This document shows, piece after piece, positions 1-8,248 of a stretch of DNA of 64,000 nt. The DNA is from Streptomyces yangpuensis (GTDB lineage Bacteria; Actinomycetota; Actinomycetes; Streptomycetales; Streptomycetaceae). The stretch lies in NCBI RefSeq assembly GCF_001005295.1, contig NZ_LBMK01000002.1:1061131-1125130 (forward strand), written 5' to 3'. Numbering within the stretch: position 1 is the stretch's first letter; every line of letters begins with the position of its first letter. Position numbers and translations under genes: made by a program. Below the pieces are notes generated by a model that worked only from the letters and a program-made list of their open reading frames with translations, had not been told where the DNA came from and made no database searches.

Positions 1-193
1 CGGCGCGACCGTCTTCATCGCGCGGCCGGACCGGCCGACGCTCCCGGTGGCCGTGGCGCGGCTGCTGGGGCGGGCCGGCGAGCTGAACTACGGGCAGGCG
101 ATGGCCCTGAGCACGATCCTGATGCTGGTGTGCGCGGTGTCCCTGCTGCTGCTGGAGCGACTGCGGCCCGACAAGACCTCCGGAGAGTTCTGA
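1..193 (+). CDS. ABC transporter permease, 3' fragment
   Basis: The reading frame enters from the left edge (codons from position 2) and ends at TGA 191-193. It encodes the last 63 residues of an integral membrane protein. The visible end has a cytoplasmic stretch ([18 protein letters not shown]), then a final hydrophobic helix ([19 protein letters not shown]) and a short charged tail, as in Fe3+/thiamine-type importer permeases with two fused permease halves. The stop overlaps the ATG of the ATPase gene (TGATG), so the two are translationally coupled and probably form one importer. Substrate cannot be told from this fragment. Confidence 0.75.
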   Translation, partial: GATVFIARPDRPTLPVAVARLLGRAGELNYGQAMALSTILMLVCAVSLLLLERLRPDKTSGEF

Positions 194-1242
194 TGACACT
201 GCTTCAGCTGGAAGGGGTGTCGGTCCGCTTCGGCGAGCGCGCGGTCGTCGACTCCGTCGACCTGGCGGTGGCCGAGCACGAGACCGTCTGCGTCCTGGGC
301 CCGAGCGGCAGCGGCAAGTCCACGCTGCTGCGGGTCGTCGCGGGGCTCCAGCAGGTGTCCGGCGGGCGGGTGCTGCTGGACGGCGCCGACCAGGCCGCCG
401 TCCCCGTGCACCGGCGGGGTGTGGGCCTGATGTTCCAGGACCACCAGCTCTTCCCGCACCGCGACGTCGGCGCGAACGTCTCCTTCGGGCTCCGGATGCG
501 CGGCGGCGGCCGCGGCGCGGTGCTCGGCGCGCGGCGCGGATCGTACGCCGACCGGGTCGCCGAGCTCCTCGAACTGGTCGGGCTCCCCGGGGCGCAGGGC
601 CGCGCCGTGGCCTCCCTGTCCGGGGGCGAGCAGCAGCGGGTGGCGCTGGCCCGGGCGCTGGCGCCCTCGCCGCGGCTGCTGATGCTCGACGAACCGCTCG
701 GACAGCTGGACCGCGGGCTGCGGGAGCGGCTCGTCGTCGAACTGCGCGGGCTGTTCTCGCGGCTGGGGACGACGGTCCTGGCCGTCACGCACGACCAGGG
801 GGAGGCCTTCGCACTGGCCGACCGGGTCGTGGTGATGCGCGACGGCCGGATCGCGCAGGCCGGAACCCCGCTGGAGGTGTGGCAGCGGCCCGCCTCGGAG
901 TTCGTGGCGCGCTTCCTCGGCTTCGAGAACGTGGTCCCGGCGACCGTGGCGGGCCCGGTCGCAGCCACCGCCTGGGGCAGGGTCCCGGTCCCCGCCGGCT
1001 CCCCCGAGGGGGAGCAGCGGCTGCTGGTCCGCCCGGCGGGAGTCGTGCTCTGCGAGACCGGCCTGCCGTGCGAGGTGGTGTCCCGGACCTTCCGCGGCAC
1101 GCACGTCGCCCTGCTCCTGCGCCCCGAGAACGGCCCGGTACTGGAGGCCGAATGCGGCCTGGCGGGGGCTCCGGCCGTCGGCGAGAAGGTCGCCGTGACC
1201 TTCAGCCCCGCCGAGGTCGTGGTCCTGCCACCGCAAGCTTAG
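193..1242 (+). CDS. ABC transporter ATP-binding protein (Fe3+/thiamine/sulfate importer type)
   Basis: 349-residue ATPase that would power the importer whose permease precedes it. Walker A (GPSGSGKST), the signature (LSGGEQQRVALARAL), Walker B (LLMLDEP) and the H-loop (VTHDQGEA) are all intact. After the nucleotide-binding domain comes a C-terminal extension of about 110 residues resembling the TOBE-type regulatory domain of PotA/FbpC/ThiQ-like ATPases. I chose the ATG at 193 because it overlaps the permease stop; a longer in-frame start at 130 would run deep into the permease gene. The family import role is well established; iron, thiamine or another ligand remains open because the binding protein lies outside the window. 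Confidence 0.88.
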   Translation: MTLLQLEGVSVRFGERAVVDSVDLAVAEHETVCVLGPSGSGKSTLLRVVAGLQQVSGGRVLLDGADQAAVPVHRRGVGLMFQDHQLFPHRDVGANVSFGLRMRGGGRGAVLGARRGSYADRVAELLELVGLPGAQGRAVASLSGGEQQRVALARALAPSPRLLMLDEPLGQLDRGLRERLVVELRGLFSRLGTTVLAVTHDQGEAFALADRVVVMRDGRIAQAGTPLEVWQRPASEFVARFLGFENVVPATVAGPVAATAWGRVPVPAGSPEGEQRLLVRPAGVVLCETGLPCEVVSRTFRGTHVALLLRPENGPVLEAECGLAGAPAVGEKVAVTFSPAEVVVLPPQA

Positions 1243-1246
1243 GCAC

Positions 1247-2503
1247 CTAGGCAGCCTTCGGCAGGACCCCGTCGCAGGCGATCGGCAGGTGCCGGGGGCC
1301 GCGCAGCACCGCGTTCTGACGATACGGCGGCGGGTCCTCCAGCAGCCGGGGGTTCACCAGCCGGCGGGCCAGCTCGCTCAGCGCCAGCTGCGCCTCCTGC
1401 CGGGCCAGCGGTGCCCCGAAGCAGCTGTGGATGCCGCTGCCGAGCCCGAGGTGCTGGATGTCCTTGCGGTCCGGGTCGAAGCGGTCCGGGTTCTCGAACC
1501 GCTTCGGGTCGCGGTTCCCGGAGGCCAGAACCAGCCACAGGGAGGCGCCCTTGGGGATGGCGACCCCCGCGACCTCGATGTCGGAGAGCGTGGTGCGCTG
1601 CGGCAGCAGCTGCACGGGCGGCTCGTAGCGCAGCAGCTCCTCCACGATCGGGACGGACAGGCCGGGCTCCTCGCGCAGCCGCTGCAGGACGTCCGGGTGA
1701 CGCAGCAGGGTCAGCATGCCGTTGGTGATGAGGTTGACCGTGGTCTCGTGGCCCGCGATCAGCAGCAGTGCGGAGGTGCTCAGCGCCTCCATGGTGGTCA
1801 TCGCCCCGTCCGGGCCGTCCGCGGTTGCCAGCTGGGACAGCATGTCGTCACCGGGGTTCTTGCGCCGCTCCTCGATCAGGCCGGCCAGGTACATGCCCAG
1901 CTCCATACGGGCGTCCGTGGTGCCCTTGCCGCGCTGGGCGGGATCCGCGTCCGGGTCGGGGTCCAGGCTGGCGGCGAGGGTCTCCGCCCAGACGTGGAAG
2001 CGCGGTTCGTCCTCGTGGGGCACCCCGAGCAGCCGGCAGATCACCGTGACCGGGAACGGGTACGCGAACTGGTCGACCAGGTCGACCCGGTCGAGGTCGC
2101 CGGAGGTGGCGATGCCGTCGATGAGCCCGTCGACCAGCCCGTGGAGCTCGTCGCGCATGTCATGCACCCGGTGCGGAGTGTGCGGCGGCCCGAACGGCCG
2201 GTTCGTCATGCGCCGCAGACGGTCGTGGTCCGGCGGGTCGAGCTTGAGGAAGGAGGGCGGCAGGGCCGCCCCCTCGTCGTCGGCGGACTCGCCCAGCGGA
2301 TCGTCGCCGGTCGCCTTCAGGTTGCGCGAGTCGGAGCTGATCCGGGGATCGTGCAGCAGGCTGTGGATCTCGTAGTACGTGCTCACGACGTACGGGCCCG
2401 TCCCGTCGTGGGACACCGGGGTCTTGCGGAGCTCCTCGTACAGCGGGTACGGATTCGCCCGGTTCGCGTAGTCGATGATCTCCCGCAGGAGGGCTTGTGT
2501 CAT
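1247..2503 (-). CDS. Cytochrome P450
   Basis: 418-residue soluble bacterial class I P450, a haem monooxygenase for an unknown small molecule. The I-helix oxygen-activation motif AGHETT is at residues 250-255, the ExxR pair at E289/R292 and the haem-ligand loop LGSGIHSCFG places the thiolate Cys at 361. The usual Phe that opens the FGxGxHxC loop is Leu here, a tolerated variation. It is the last gene of a minus-strand operon after a ferredoxin and a ferredoxin reductase, so its complete electron chain is local. The 39-bp gap to the reductase gene holds a GAGGA ribosome site. The resemblance is to CYP105/107-like Streptomyces enzymes, but the subfamily cannot be assigned by eye. Confidence 0.93.
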   Translation of the reverse strand: MTQALLREIIDYANRANPYPLYEELRKTPVSHDGTGPYVVSTYYEIHSLLHDPRISSDSRNLKATGDDPLGESADDEGAALPPSFLKLDPPDHDRLRRMTNRPFGPPHTPHRVHDMRDELHGLVDGLIDGIATSGDLDRVDLVDQFAYPFPVTVICRLLGVPHEDEPRFHVWAETLAASLDPDPDADPAQRGKGTTDARMELGMYLAGLIEERRKNPGDDMLSQLATADGPDGAMTTMEALSTSALLLIAGHETTVNLITNGMLTLLRHPDVLQRLREEPGLSVPIVEELLRYEPPVQLLPQRTTLSDIEVAGVAIPKGASLWLVLASGNRDPKRFENPDRFDPDRKDIQHLGLGSGIHSCFGAPLARQEAQLALSELARRLVNPRLLEDPPPYRQNAVLRGPRHLPIACDGVLPKAA

Positions 2504-2542
2504 GACGGGTCCTCGTGATCCTCGGGGGCGGTCGCGGCGCGG

Positions 2543-3946
2543 TCAGCGCCCGGGGGTGAAGGTCATCTTCCGGTCGGCCGGCGAGTAGCCGCTGAGGGTG
2601 ATGGTCGGGCCGTGGGTCGGCACCGAGGGGTCGGGGAAGTCCGCCGGCACCGGCTTGTTCCCCTCCGGCCTGCGGTCCACCGTGGAGTACGGCGGCGGGA
2701 AGGGCGCGGTGCTCTCGATCTGGTGCTCGTAGAACGGCAGCCACCGGCAGTTGTCGAAGGTCACCGCTGCGATCACCCGCCCCTGGTAGCCGTAGACGGC
2801 CGCGAACCGGCGCTCGGACAGCGAGCCCTGCGTGACGATGATCTCGGTCCCCATCGGCGGCACCCCGACCGACTTGATGTTCACGCCGAACTGCGAGGAC
2901 CAGAAGGCCGGCACCCACAGGTGGGGGCGGCGGTCCGCGCTCTCGCTGAGCATGTTGTGCGCGGCGGTGTCGGCCTGTGCGACGGCGTTGCCCCAGTGTT
3001 CCAGGGACAGGAACTGGTAGCCGAACAGGGCGTGCGGGGAGCGGGCCACGTCACCCGCCACGAAGATGTCGTCGGTGACGATGCCCCGGACGTCGAAGGC
3101 CCGGCAGCCCGCGTCGCAGGCGATGCCCCGGGGCCCGGCGCCCAGTCCGGAGCCGGCGAGCCACTCGGTGTTGCGCTGCGCGCCGAGGGAGACCACCACC
3201 ACGTCGGCCTCCACGCTGGAGCCGTCGGAGAGATGGGCGGCGCGGACCCGGCCGGCCGGATCGCCCTCCAGGGCGGTGACCATGACGCCGGTGCGCAGGT
3301 CGACATCGTGCTCCCGGTGCATCTCGGCCGCGACCCGGCCGATCACTGCGCCGAGCGCGCCGACCAGCGGAGCCTCGCCCCGCTCGGCGACGGTCACGTT
3401 CAGGCCGCGTTCCCGGCAGGCGGAGGCGATCTCGGACCCGGTGAACCCGGCTCCGATGACGAGCACCCGGCGGGGACCGGCGGCGAGGGCGCGTTGCAGT
3501 CCTTCGCCGTCGTCGCGGGTGCGCAGTACGAAGACCCCTTCGAGCTCGGCCTCCTCCGGGTTGGGCCAGGGCCGGGCCCGGACGCCGGTGGCGATCAGCA
3601 GCCGGTCGTACTCGACCTCGTCGCCGTTGCCGAGCCGGACCGTGCGGGCGGCCATGTCCAGACCCGTCGCGGGGACCCCGAGGCGCCAGTCGGCGTCGAT
3701 CGCCCGGCGGCGGGGGAGCGCCGTGTGGTCCGCCACCGCGTTGCCGAGGAGGACCTGCTTGGACAGCGGGGGCCGGTCGTACGGCTCGTAGGGTTCGTCG
3801 CCGATCATCGTGAGCGAACCGGTGAACCCCTTGTCGCGCATGGTCTCGGCGGCCCGCAGACCCGCGAGCGAAGCGCCGACGACGACGATGCGGCCTTCAC
3901 GCTTGAGCTGCTCCAGGGATCCGTCGCGGGTGCGTTCACCGGTCAC
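2543..3946 (-). CDS. NAD(P)H-dependent ferredoxin reductase (FAD, P450 redox partner)
   Basis: 467-residue flavoprotein of the putidaredoxin/rhodocoxin reductase type, moving electrons from NAD(P)H to the ferredoxin encoded just upstream. The N-terminal FAD dinucleotide fold starts at VVVGASLAGLRAAE (about residues 21-34). A second Rossmann motif, VLVIGAGFTGSEIAS, binds the nicotinamide cofactor, and the conserved late FAD motif (DDIFVAGDVA) is present. The GTG start overlaps the ferredoxin TGA by four bases (GTGA), which decides it over longer in-frame starts that would run through the ferredoxin gene. The C-terminal 60 residues are longer and more polar than in short family members. Confidence 0.9.
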   Translation of the reverse strand: MTGERTRDGSLEQLKREGRIVVVGASLAGLRAAETMRDKGFTGSLTMIGDEPYEPYDRPPLSKQVLLGNAVADHTALPRRRAIDADWRLGVPATGLDMAARTVRLGNGDEVEYDRLLIATGVRARPWPNPEEAELEGVFVLRTRDDGEGLQRALAAGPRRVLVIGAGFTGSEIASACRERGLNVTVAERGEAPLVGALGAVIGRVAAEMHREHDVDLRTGVMVTALEGDPAGRVRAAHLSDGSSVEADVVVVSLGAQRNTEWLAGSGLGAGPRGIACDAGCRAFDVRGIVTDDIFVAGDVARSPHALFGYQFLSLEHWGNAVAQADTAAHNMLSESADRRPHLWVPAFWSSQFGVNIKSVGVPPMGTEIIVTQGSLSERRFAAVYGYQGRVIAAVTFDNCRWLPFYEHQIESTAPFPPPYSTVDRRPEGNKPVPADFPDPSVPTHGPTITLSGYSPADRKMTFTPGR

Positions 3947-4200
3947 CGGGTGCCTCCGGAACCGGCCCCGGCAGCGGCGCCCTGGGACACCACGTCTGCC
4001 ATGTCCTCGTCGGTGAGTTCGAGGAGGATCGCGCCGACGGGGCAGGCTGCCACGGCACGGACGACGTCCTCGCGCTGCTCGGCAGCCGCCTCCGGGTTGT
4101 AGAGGAGCGACTCGTCGCCGTGCATGGCGAAGACGTCGGGAGCGAGGAAAGCGCACTGGGCGTATCCCTGGCAGCGGTTGAGGTCGACGACAAGCCTCAT
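3943..4200 (-). CDS. Ferredoxin, [3Fe-4S] type, P450 partner
   Basis: 85-residue acidic electron carrier, first gene of the ferredoxin-reductase-P450 operon. Cysteines at 10, 16 and 53 (the last in a CP pair) give the pattern C-x5-C...CP. The central position, where a [4Fe-4S] protein would have its second Cys, is Tyr13 (CQGYAQC), so a three-cysteine [3Fe-4S] cluster is expected, as in other actinobacterial P450-associated ferredoxins. The ATG at 4200 follows a GGGAAAGG ribosome site; the longer frame upstream has no such support. About 20 residues after the cluster domain form a low-complexity Gly/Ala tail. Confidence 0.92.
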   Translation of the reverse strand: MRLVVDLNRCQGYAQCAFLAPDVFAMHGDESLLYNPEAAAEQREDVVRAVAACPVGAILLELTDEDMADVVSQGAAAGAGSGGTR

Positions 4201-4334
4201 GACGGATCTGCCTTTCCCTCGGCTGTTGATCCCCGTCGCCCCCCGGGTACCCCCGGTTCCTCCCCTGTCCACCAGCATGCACGCGCTGCCCGGAGGCCGC
4301 CTGCCGGAGCATGGACCGCCAGGTCAGGAGGGGT

Positions 4335-4970
4335 TCAGGGCGGGCCGGAGCGGTCCGTGGGCACCGCCCTGCGCCGGACACGCAGGATGTAGAGGCTGAT
4401 CACCAGGGCCCAGACCGGGAACAGCAGCTCGGACCAGGGCACACCGGCGCCCACCACGATCAGGATCAGGCCTACGACGGTGCCCAGCGCGGCCAGCGGC
4501 CGGGGGAAGACGCCGAGCATCCGCCCGATCATCGAGGTCGCGAGGACGAAGACCGCGGCCATGCGCATGGCGTACGTCGCGAGCAGGGTGTAGGCGTAGT
4601 GGCGGCCGAAGCCGGAAGGGGTCTGCTCGTTCAGTACGGTGCCGGCCGCCGCGGCGGCCCCGAACAGGGTGGCCACGAAGACGAAGCCGCTGCCGAGGAA
4701 CACGGTGGCGACGAACCGGTCCTCGGCGTCACCGGTGTGCGCGCGCAGGGCGCCCATGAACCAGAGGAAGAAGATCCCGGCGAAGGGCACGATCTGCAGG
4801 GCCAGCTGGACCGCCCACCGGCGGTCCTGGTCGATGGTCGCGTCGGCGGCCTCACCGGCCGGGACGGAGATCCGCATCAGGACGATCGCCGCACCGAGCA
4901 GCAGGGCGAAGGCGACTCCGGCCATACCGGCGGCGCGGGGTGTCTTCAGCCGATCGGTCGTGGGCTCCAT
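4335..4970 (-). CDS. Hypothetical integral membrane protein
   Basis: 211-residue protein with about five or six hydrophobic helices (for example AGVAFALLLGAAIVLM, LALQIVPFAGIFFLWF, FLGSGFVFVATLFGAAAAAG and the C-terminal pair near LGTVVGLILIVVGAG). A basic cytoplasmic tail (RVRRRAVPTDR) follows the last helix. The ATG at 4970 has a GAGGGGC ribosome site seven bases upstream; the longer frame to 5024 lacks one. I do not recognise a characterised family and see no catalytic motif. It lies upstream of the ferredoxin gene on the same strand with a gap of about 135 bp, so co-transcription with the P450 operon is possible but not shown. Confidence 0.75.
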   Translation of the reverse strand: MEPTTDRLKTPRAAGMAGVAFALLLGAAIVLMRISVPAGEAADATIDQDRRWAVQLALQIVPFAGIFFLWFMGALRAHTGDAEDRFVATVFLGSGFVFVATLFGAAAAAGTVLNEQTPSGFGRHYAYTLLATYAMRMAAVFVLATSMIGRMLGVFPRPLAALGTVVGLILIVVGAGVPWSELLFPVWALVISLYILRVRRRAVPTDRSGPP

Positions 4971-5050
4971 GGGCCCCTCGCTCTCTCCCCCCGGTCCAGC
5001 AAGCGACAGCCGTCGCCGCGTCACCAGCGGGGGACGGCCGACCGGGTGAG

Positions 5051-5077
5051 GGAGCCGGGACGCCCCGGCCCGGCTCC
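5051..5077 (-). terminator. Probable terminator after the DMT-family gene
   Basis: Perfect 9-bp inverted repeat (GGAGCCGGG / CCCGGCTCC) with a 9-base loop, 15 bases beyond the stop codon of the minus-strand transporter gene. No T-tract follows, as is common in Streptomyces. Confidence 0.55.
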
Positions 5078-5091
5078 GGCCGGCCGGACCG

Positions 5092-5997
5092 TCAGCCGAC
5101 CGGCTCGGGTACCGGCGCGGGTGCCTCCTCCACCGCGCCCTCGTGCTTGCCGTACCAGGCGACGGCCACCGCGCCGGTCACCGCCATGACGAAACCGAGG
5201 ACCGCCAGCCAGGCAAGGCCCGGGCGGGACGCGTCGCCCAGCCAGAGCACGCCGATCGCGCCGGGGAGCACCGTCTCGCCGACGACGAGGGCCGCGGTGG
5301 CTCCGTTGACCGAGCCGATCTGCAGGGCGACGGTGTGCAGGTACATACCGCCGAAGCCGGCCAGCAGGATGGCGTAGAGGGCCGGGTCGGTGAGCAGGGT
5401 GCCGAGGTCGAACGGGTCGACACCGTTCAGGATCCGCACGCCCACGCCGAGCGCGCCGAAGCCCAGACCGGACAGCAGACCCGCCAGGATCGCGGCCCCG
5501 CCGCCGAGGAGGCGGACGGCCACGGTGCCGCCGACCATGAGCAGCGCGGTGATCCCCAGCAGCCACCAGTGGGTGGACATCGGCGCGTGGTGGCCGCCCT
5601 CGTGGCCGGCCGCCGTCGCCAGCAGGACGAGCGCGGTGCAGACGACACCGATGGAGGCCCATTCCTTGCGGGTCAGCCTGATGCCGAGCATCTTCACACT
5701 CAGCACGGCCGTGATCACCAGGTTGGCACTGATGACCGTCTGGGAGAGGAAGAGGGGAAGGAGGCGGGCGGCCAGGGCGCCGAGCCCGAAGCCGACGAAG
5801 TCCAGGATCGTGCCGACGATGAACTCCCACGTCATCGCCGCCTTCGCGGTGGACGCCAGGTTGGGGCCGCCGTGGGCGGTCACCCCGGCCGCCGCCGGGG
5901 ACATCCGGGCGGCGCGGCGCGATCCGACGGCTTGCAGCACGGATCCCGTGCCGTAGCAGATGGATGCCGCGACAGCGGTCAGCAGGCCTATGAGCAC
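5092..5997 (-). CDS. DMT/EamA-like multi-spanning membrane transporter
   Basis: 301-residue protein with about nine to ten hydrophobic helices arranged as two tandem halves, the pattern of the drug/metabolite transporter superfamily. The N-terminus (MLIGLLTAVAASICYGTGSV) is an uncleaved first helix. Each half ends near a basic loop, and the C-terminal tail is acidic and proline-rich (EEAPAPVPEPVG). Substrate and direction cannot be inferred. A long inverted repeat lies just upstream of the start. It belongs to a common actinomycete group usually annotated only as integral membrane protein. Confidence 0.8.
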   Translation of the reverse strand: MLIGLLTAVAASICYGTGSVLQAVGSRRAARMSPAAAGVTAHGGPNLASTAKAAMTWEFIVGTILDFVGFGLGALAARLLPLFLSQTVISANLVITAVLSVKMLGIRLTRKEWASIGVVCTALVLLATAAGHEGGHHAPMSTHWWLLGITALLMVGGTVAVRLLGGGAAILAGLLSGLGFGALGVGVRILNGVDPFDLGTLLTDPALYAILLAGFGGMYLHTVALQIGSVNGATAALVVGETVLPGAIGVLWLGDASRPGLAWLAVLGFVMAVTGAVAVAWYGKHEGAVEEAPAPVPEPVG

Positions 5998-6011
5998 CGA
6001 TGGGCTCCGTT

Positions 6012-6049
6012 CACGTCTGGCAGGTTTTGCGGTACCTCTGCCAGACGTG
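6012..6049. repeat. 12-bp perfect inverted repeat between LOG-like and DMT genes
   Basis: CACGTCTGGCAG at 6012-6023 and its exact complement CTGCCAGACGTG at 6038-6049, separated by 14 bases. It lies 15 bp upstream of the DMT-family start and about 30 bp beyond the LOG-like stop, both on the minus strand. It could be a terminator for the upstream gene or an operator for the downstream one; no T-tract settles this. Confidence 0.6.
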
Positions 6050-6078
6050 GGAATCGGCCCGGAAGTTGCCTCCGGAGG

Positions 6079-7170
6079 TCAGCTCATCGAAGCGAGGACG
6101 CCGGGGACCTCGTCCACCGAGTCGACGAGCGCGATCCGCGACTCCATCGCCCGGCCCCGGGCCAGCGCCGTGAGCAGGGGCCAGGCCGGGAGGTGCTCGG
6201 TCCAGTGGGTGCGGCCGACCAGGACCATCGGCGCCGGCCCGCCCCGGGATCCGTAGTAGTTGGGCGTCGCGTTGTCGAATATCTCCTGCACGGTGCCGGC
6301 CGCGCCCGGCAGGTACACCACGCCCGCGGTGGACCGGGCCAGGAGCCCGTCCTCCCGGGTGGCGTTGGCGAAGTACTTCGCGATGTGCGCGGCGAAGGCG
6401 TTCGGCGGTTCGTGACCGTAGAACCAGGTGGGGATGCCGACGGAGTCGCCGCCGCCGGGCCAGCGGTCCCGTACGGCGAAGGCCGCGCGCGCCCAGTCGG
6501 ACACCGACGGCTCGAAGGACGGGGCCTTGGCCAGCAGTTCCAGAGCCTCGGCGAGGGCCTCGTCGGGGGCGGGCGCCAGGTAGGCGCCGAGGTTGGCGGC
6601 CTCCATCGCGCCGGGGCCGCCGCCTGTGGCCACGGTCAGCCCGGACCGGGTCAGGGCCCGGCCGAGTTCTGCCGCACCGCGGTAGTCCGCGCTGCCCCGG
6701 GACATGGCGTGGCCGCCCATCACGCCCACCACGCGGGCCGTGGCGAGGTGCTCGTCGAGGGCGTCGGAGATCGTGTCGTCGTGGACGGAGCGCAGCATCG
6801 AGGAGAAGACGTCGCGGTCGGCCGCGGTCTCCCGGAACCAGTCGTACGTCTCGGCGTCCGAGGTGGCCTCGTAGCCGCCGGGCAGCCCCTCGAAGAGCTC
6901 CTCCGGCGTGTAGAGCAGCCCCCGGTAGGGGTTGAAGGGCAGGTCGGGGACGGGCGGGAAGACCAGCGCGCCGTCCGCACGCACCTTCGCCGAGGCATCG
7001 GGCTCCATCGCGCAGCCCAGGAAGACGGCCGCCGAGGTGTCGGCGGCCAGCAGCGCGAAGGTCCGCTCCAGCAGGTTGACCGACTGGATCCGGTAGCCGC
7101 TGAGTGAGCCGCGTGCCACGACGTGGTCGAATTCGGCGAGCGTCTCGATCTCGATGTCTGCGTTGACCAT
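6079..7170 (-). CDS. LOG-family-like Rossmann nucleotide-binding protein
   Basis: 363-residue protein. The C-terminal two thirds match the lysine-decarboxylase-like/LOG fold: a GVMGGHAMSRG phosphate loop, the GGGPGAMEAAN signature, and PGAAGTVQEIFD in place of the canonical PGGxGTxxE. True LOG enzymes release cytokinin bases from nucleotides by phosphoribohydrolysis. Here the second Gly of the catalytic loop is Ala, and there is an N-terminal extension of about 130 residues absent from short LOG proteins. Start is ATG 7170. Gene stands alone on the minus strand, 26 bp past the ABC permease stop. Nucleotide binding is likely; the LOG reaction is not assured. Confidence 0.8.
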   Translation of the reverse strand: MVNADIEIETLAEFDHVVARGSLSGYRIQSVNLLERTFALLAADTSAAVFLGCAMEPDASAKVRADGALVFPPVPDLPFNPYRGLLYTPEELFEGLPGGYEATSDAETYDWFRETAADRDVFSSMLRSVHDDTISDALDEHLATARVVGVMGGHAMSRGSADYRGAAELGRALTRSGLTVATGGGPGAMEAANLGAYLAPAPDEALAEALELLAKAPSFEPSVSDWARAAFAVRDRWPGGGDSVGIPTWFYGHEPPNAFAAHIAKYFANATREDGLLARSTAGVVYLPGAAGTVQEIFDNATPNYYGSRGGPAPMVLVGRTHWTEHLPAWPLLTALARGRAMESRIALVDSVDEVPGVLASMS

Positions 7171-7196
7171 TCGGCCCAGCCTAAGGGCTGGGCACC

Positions 7197-8222
7197 TCAG
7201 CGGGTCAGCGCCAGCGACGTCAGCTGTGCCACACCCCAGCTGAGCGGTACGCACACGGCCACGAGCGCGGTGGCCCGCAGACCCGCCGCCGTACGCAGGA
7301 CCTTTGCGGGAGCGGCCAGATCGAGCATCGCCCCGCGGCCGGCGGCCCCGGTGCGGCGGCTCTCCACGGCGGATGTGAGAAGGGTCGCGGCGGCGCACAG
7401 CGCCACGAGGGCGGCGGCCGGCCAGGCCAGCGGACCGAGCGGTACGTGCAGCCCGCCCCGGTCGCGCAGGGCCAGGGCGGTCAGGGCCCCGGCGGCTACG
7501 GAGCACAGCACGCCCAGCGACGGCCCGATCCGGGAGGCCTGCGCCTGGAGGGACCGTCCGGCCAGCAGCCGCAGGGCGCCCGGGCGCACGGCCTGGACCA
7601 GGGTCCCGCAGGCGTAGGCCAGGCCCGGTCCGGCGAGGGCGAGCCCGACGGCGGTCAGCGTCCAGCCGGCGAGGACCCCGCCGCCCCGGCCGGCGTAGGC
7701 CTCGGTGGCGAGCCCGCAGGCGGTCAGCGAGATCCCCCAGGGCAGGGCGGTCTGCGGAGCCAGCGGTCGGTGCGGACGCAGCGCGAGGACGGTGGCGGCC
7801 GACGCGGTCAGCGGTACGAGCGCCAGCAGGGTCAGGGCGGCCGCCACGGGCAGCGGCTGCTCGGCGTGGAGCAGCCGGGCGCCGGAGCCGTCGAACGGCA
7901 GGCCGGAGAGGTCCCCGCGCAGGTGGAGGAAGACGGCCAGGGCCAGGGCGCTGCCCAGGGTGCAGGCGACGGCCGTGGAGATCGCGGCGACCAGGGCCAG
8001 GCGTACGGGTCCCAGCCCGGCGGCGTCCAGCCCCTCGCGGGGTCGGGTCGCGGGGTCGGCGCGGGCGACGGCGACGGCGAAGTGGACCGTCGCGGCCAGC
8101 GGGACCAGGGCCCACAGCAGGCGAGGGAACGATCCGGCGGGCCGGGCAACGGCTCCGGCGAGTACGTACAGCAGCAGGAACCCGGTCCCGGCCGAGGCGG
8201 CGGCGACGAGCAGCCGCCGCAT
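7197..8222 (-). CDS. ABC transporter membrane protein, FtsX/MacB-like
   Basis: 341-residue alanine/leucine-rich membrane protein with about nine hydrophobic helices and no binding-protein signature. The first Met follows in-frame codons that overlap nothing, and the gene begins 26 bp after the stop of a cognate ATPase, so the pair forms a two-gene exporter-like unit. Segments such as VPLTASAATVLALRP and the large extracytoplasmic loops resemble the FtsX-like permease of LolCD/MacB systems, but the identity is weak. Possible roles are lipid, peptide or cell-envelope factor transport. Confidence 0.72.
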   Translation of the reverse strand: MRRLLVAAASAGTGFLLLYVLAGAVARPAGSFPRLLWALVPLAATVHFAVAVARADPATRPREGLDAAGLGPVRLALVAAISTAVACTLGSALALAVFLHLRGDLSGLPFDGSGARLLHAEQPLPVAAALTLLALVPLTASAATVLALRPHRPLAPQTALPWGISLTACGLATEAYAGRGGGVLAGWTLTAVGLALAGPGLAYACGTLVQAVRPGALRLLAGRSLQAQASRIGPSLGVLCSVAAGALTALALRDRGGLHVPLGPLAWPAAALVALCAAATLLTSAVESRRTGAAGRGAMLDLAAPAKVLRTAAGLRATALVAVCVPLSWGVAQLTSLALTR

Positions 8223-8248
8223 CTGGACGAGGGGCCGGGAGCCGCGGC

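Noticed and set aside
88..1236. Long open frames antisense to real genes here and throughout the window
   Set aside because: High G+C produces long frames on all strands; these proteins are Arg/Ala/Gly/Pro-rich without motifs and lie opposite clear genes.
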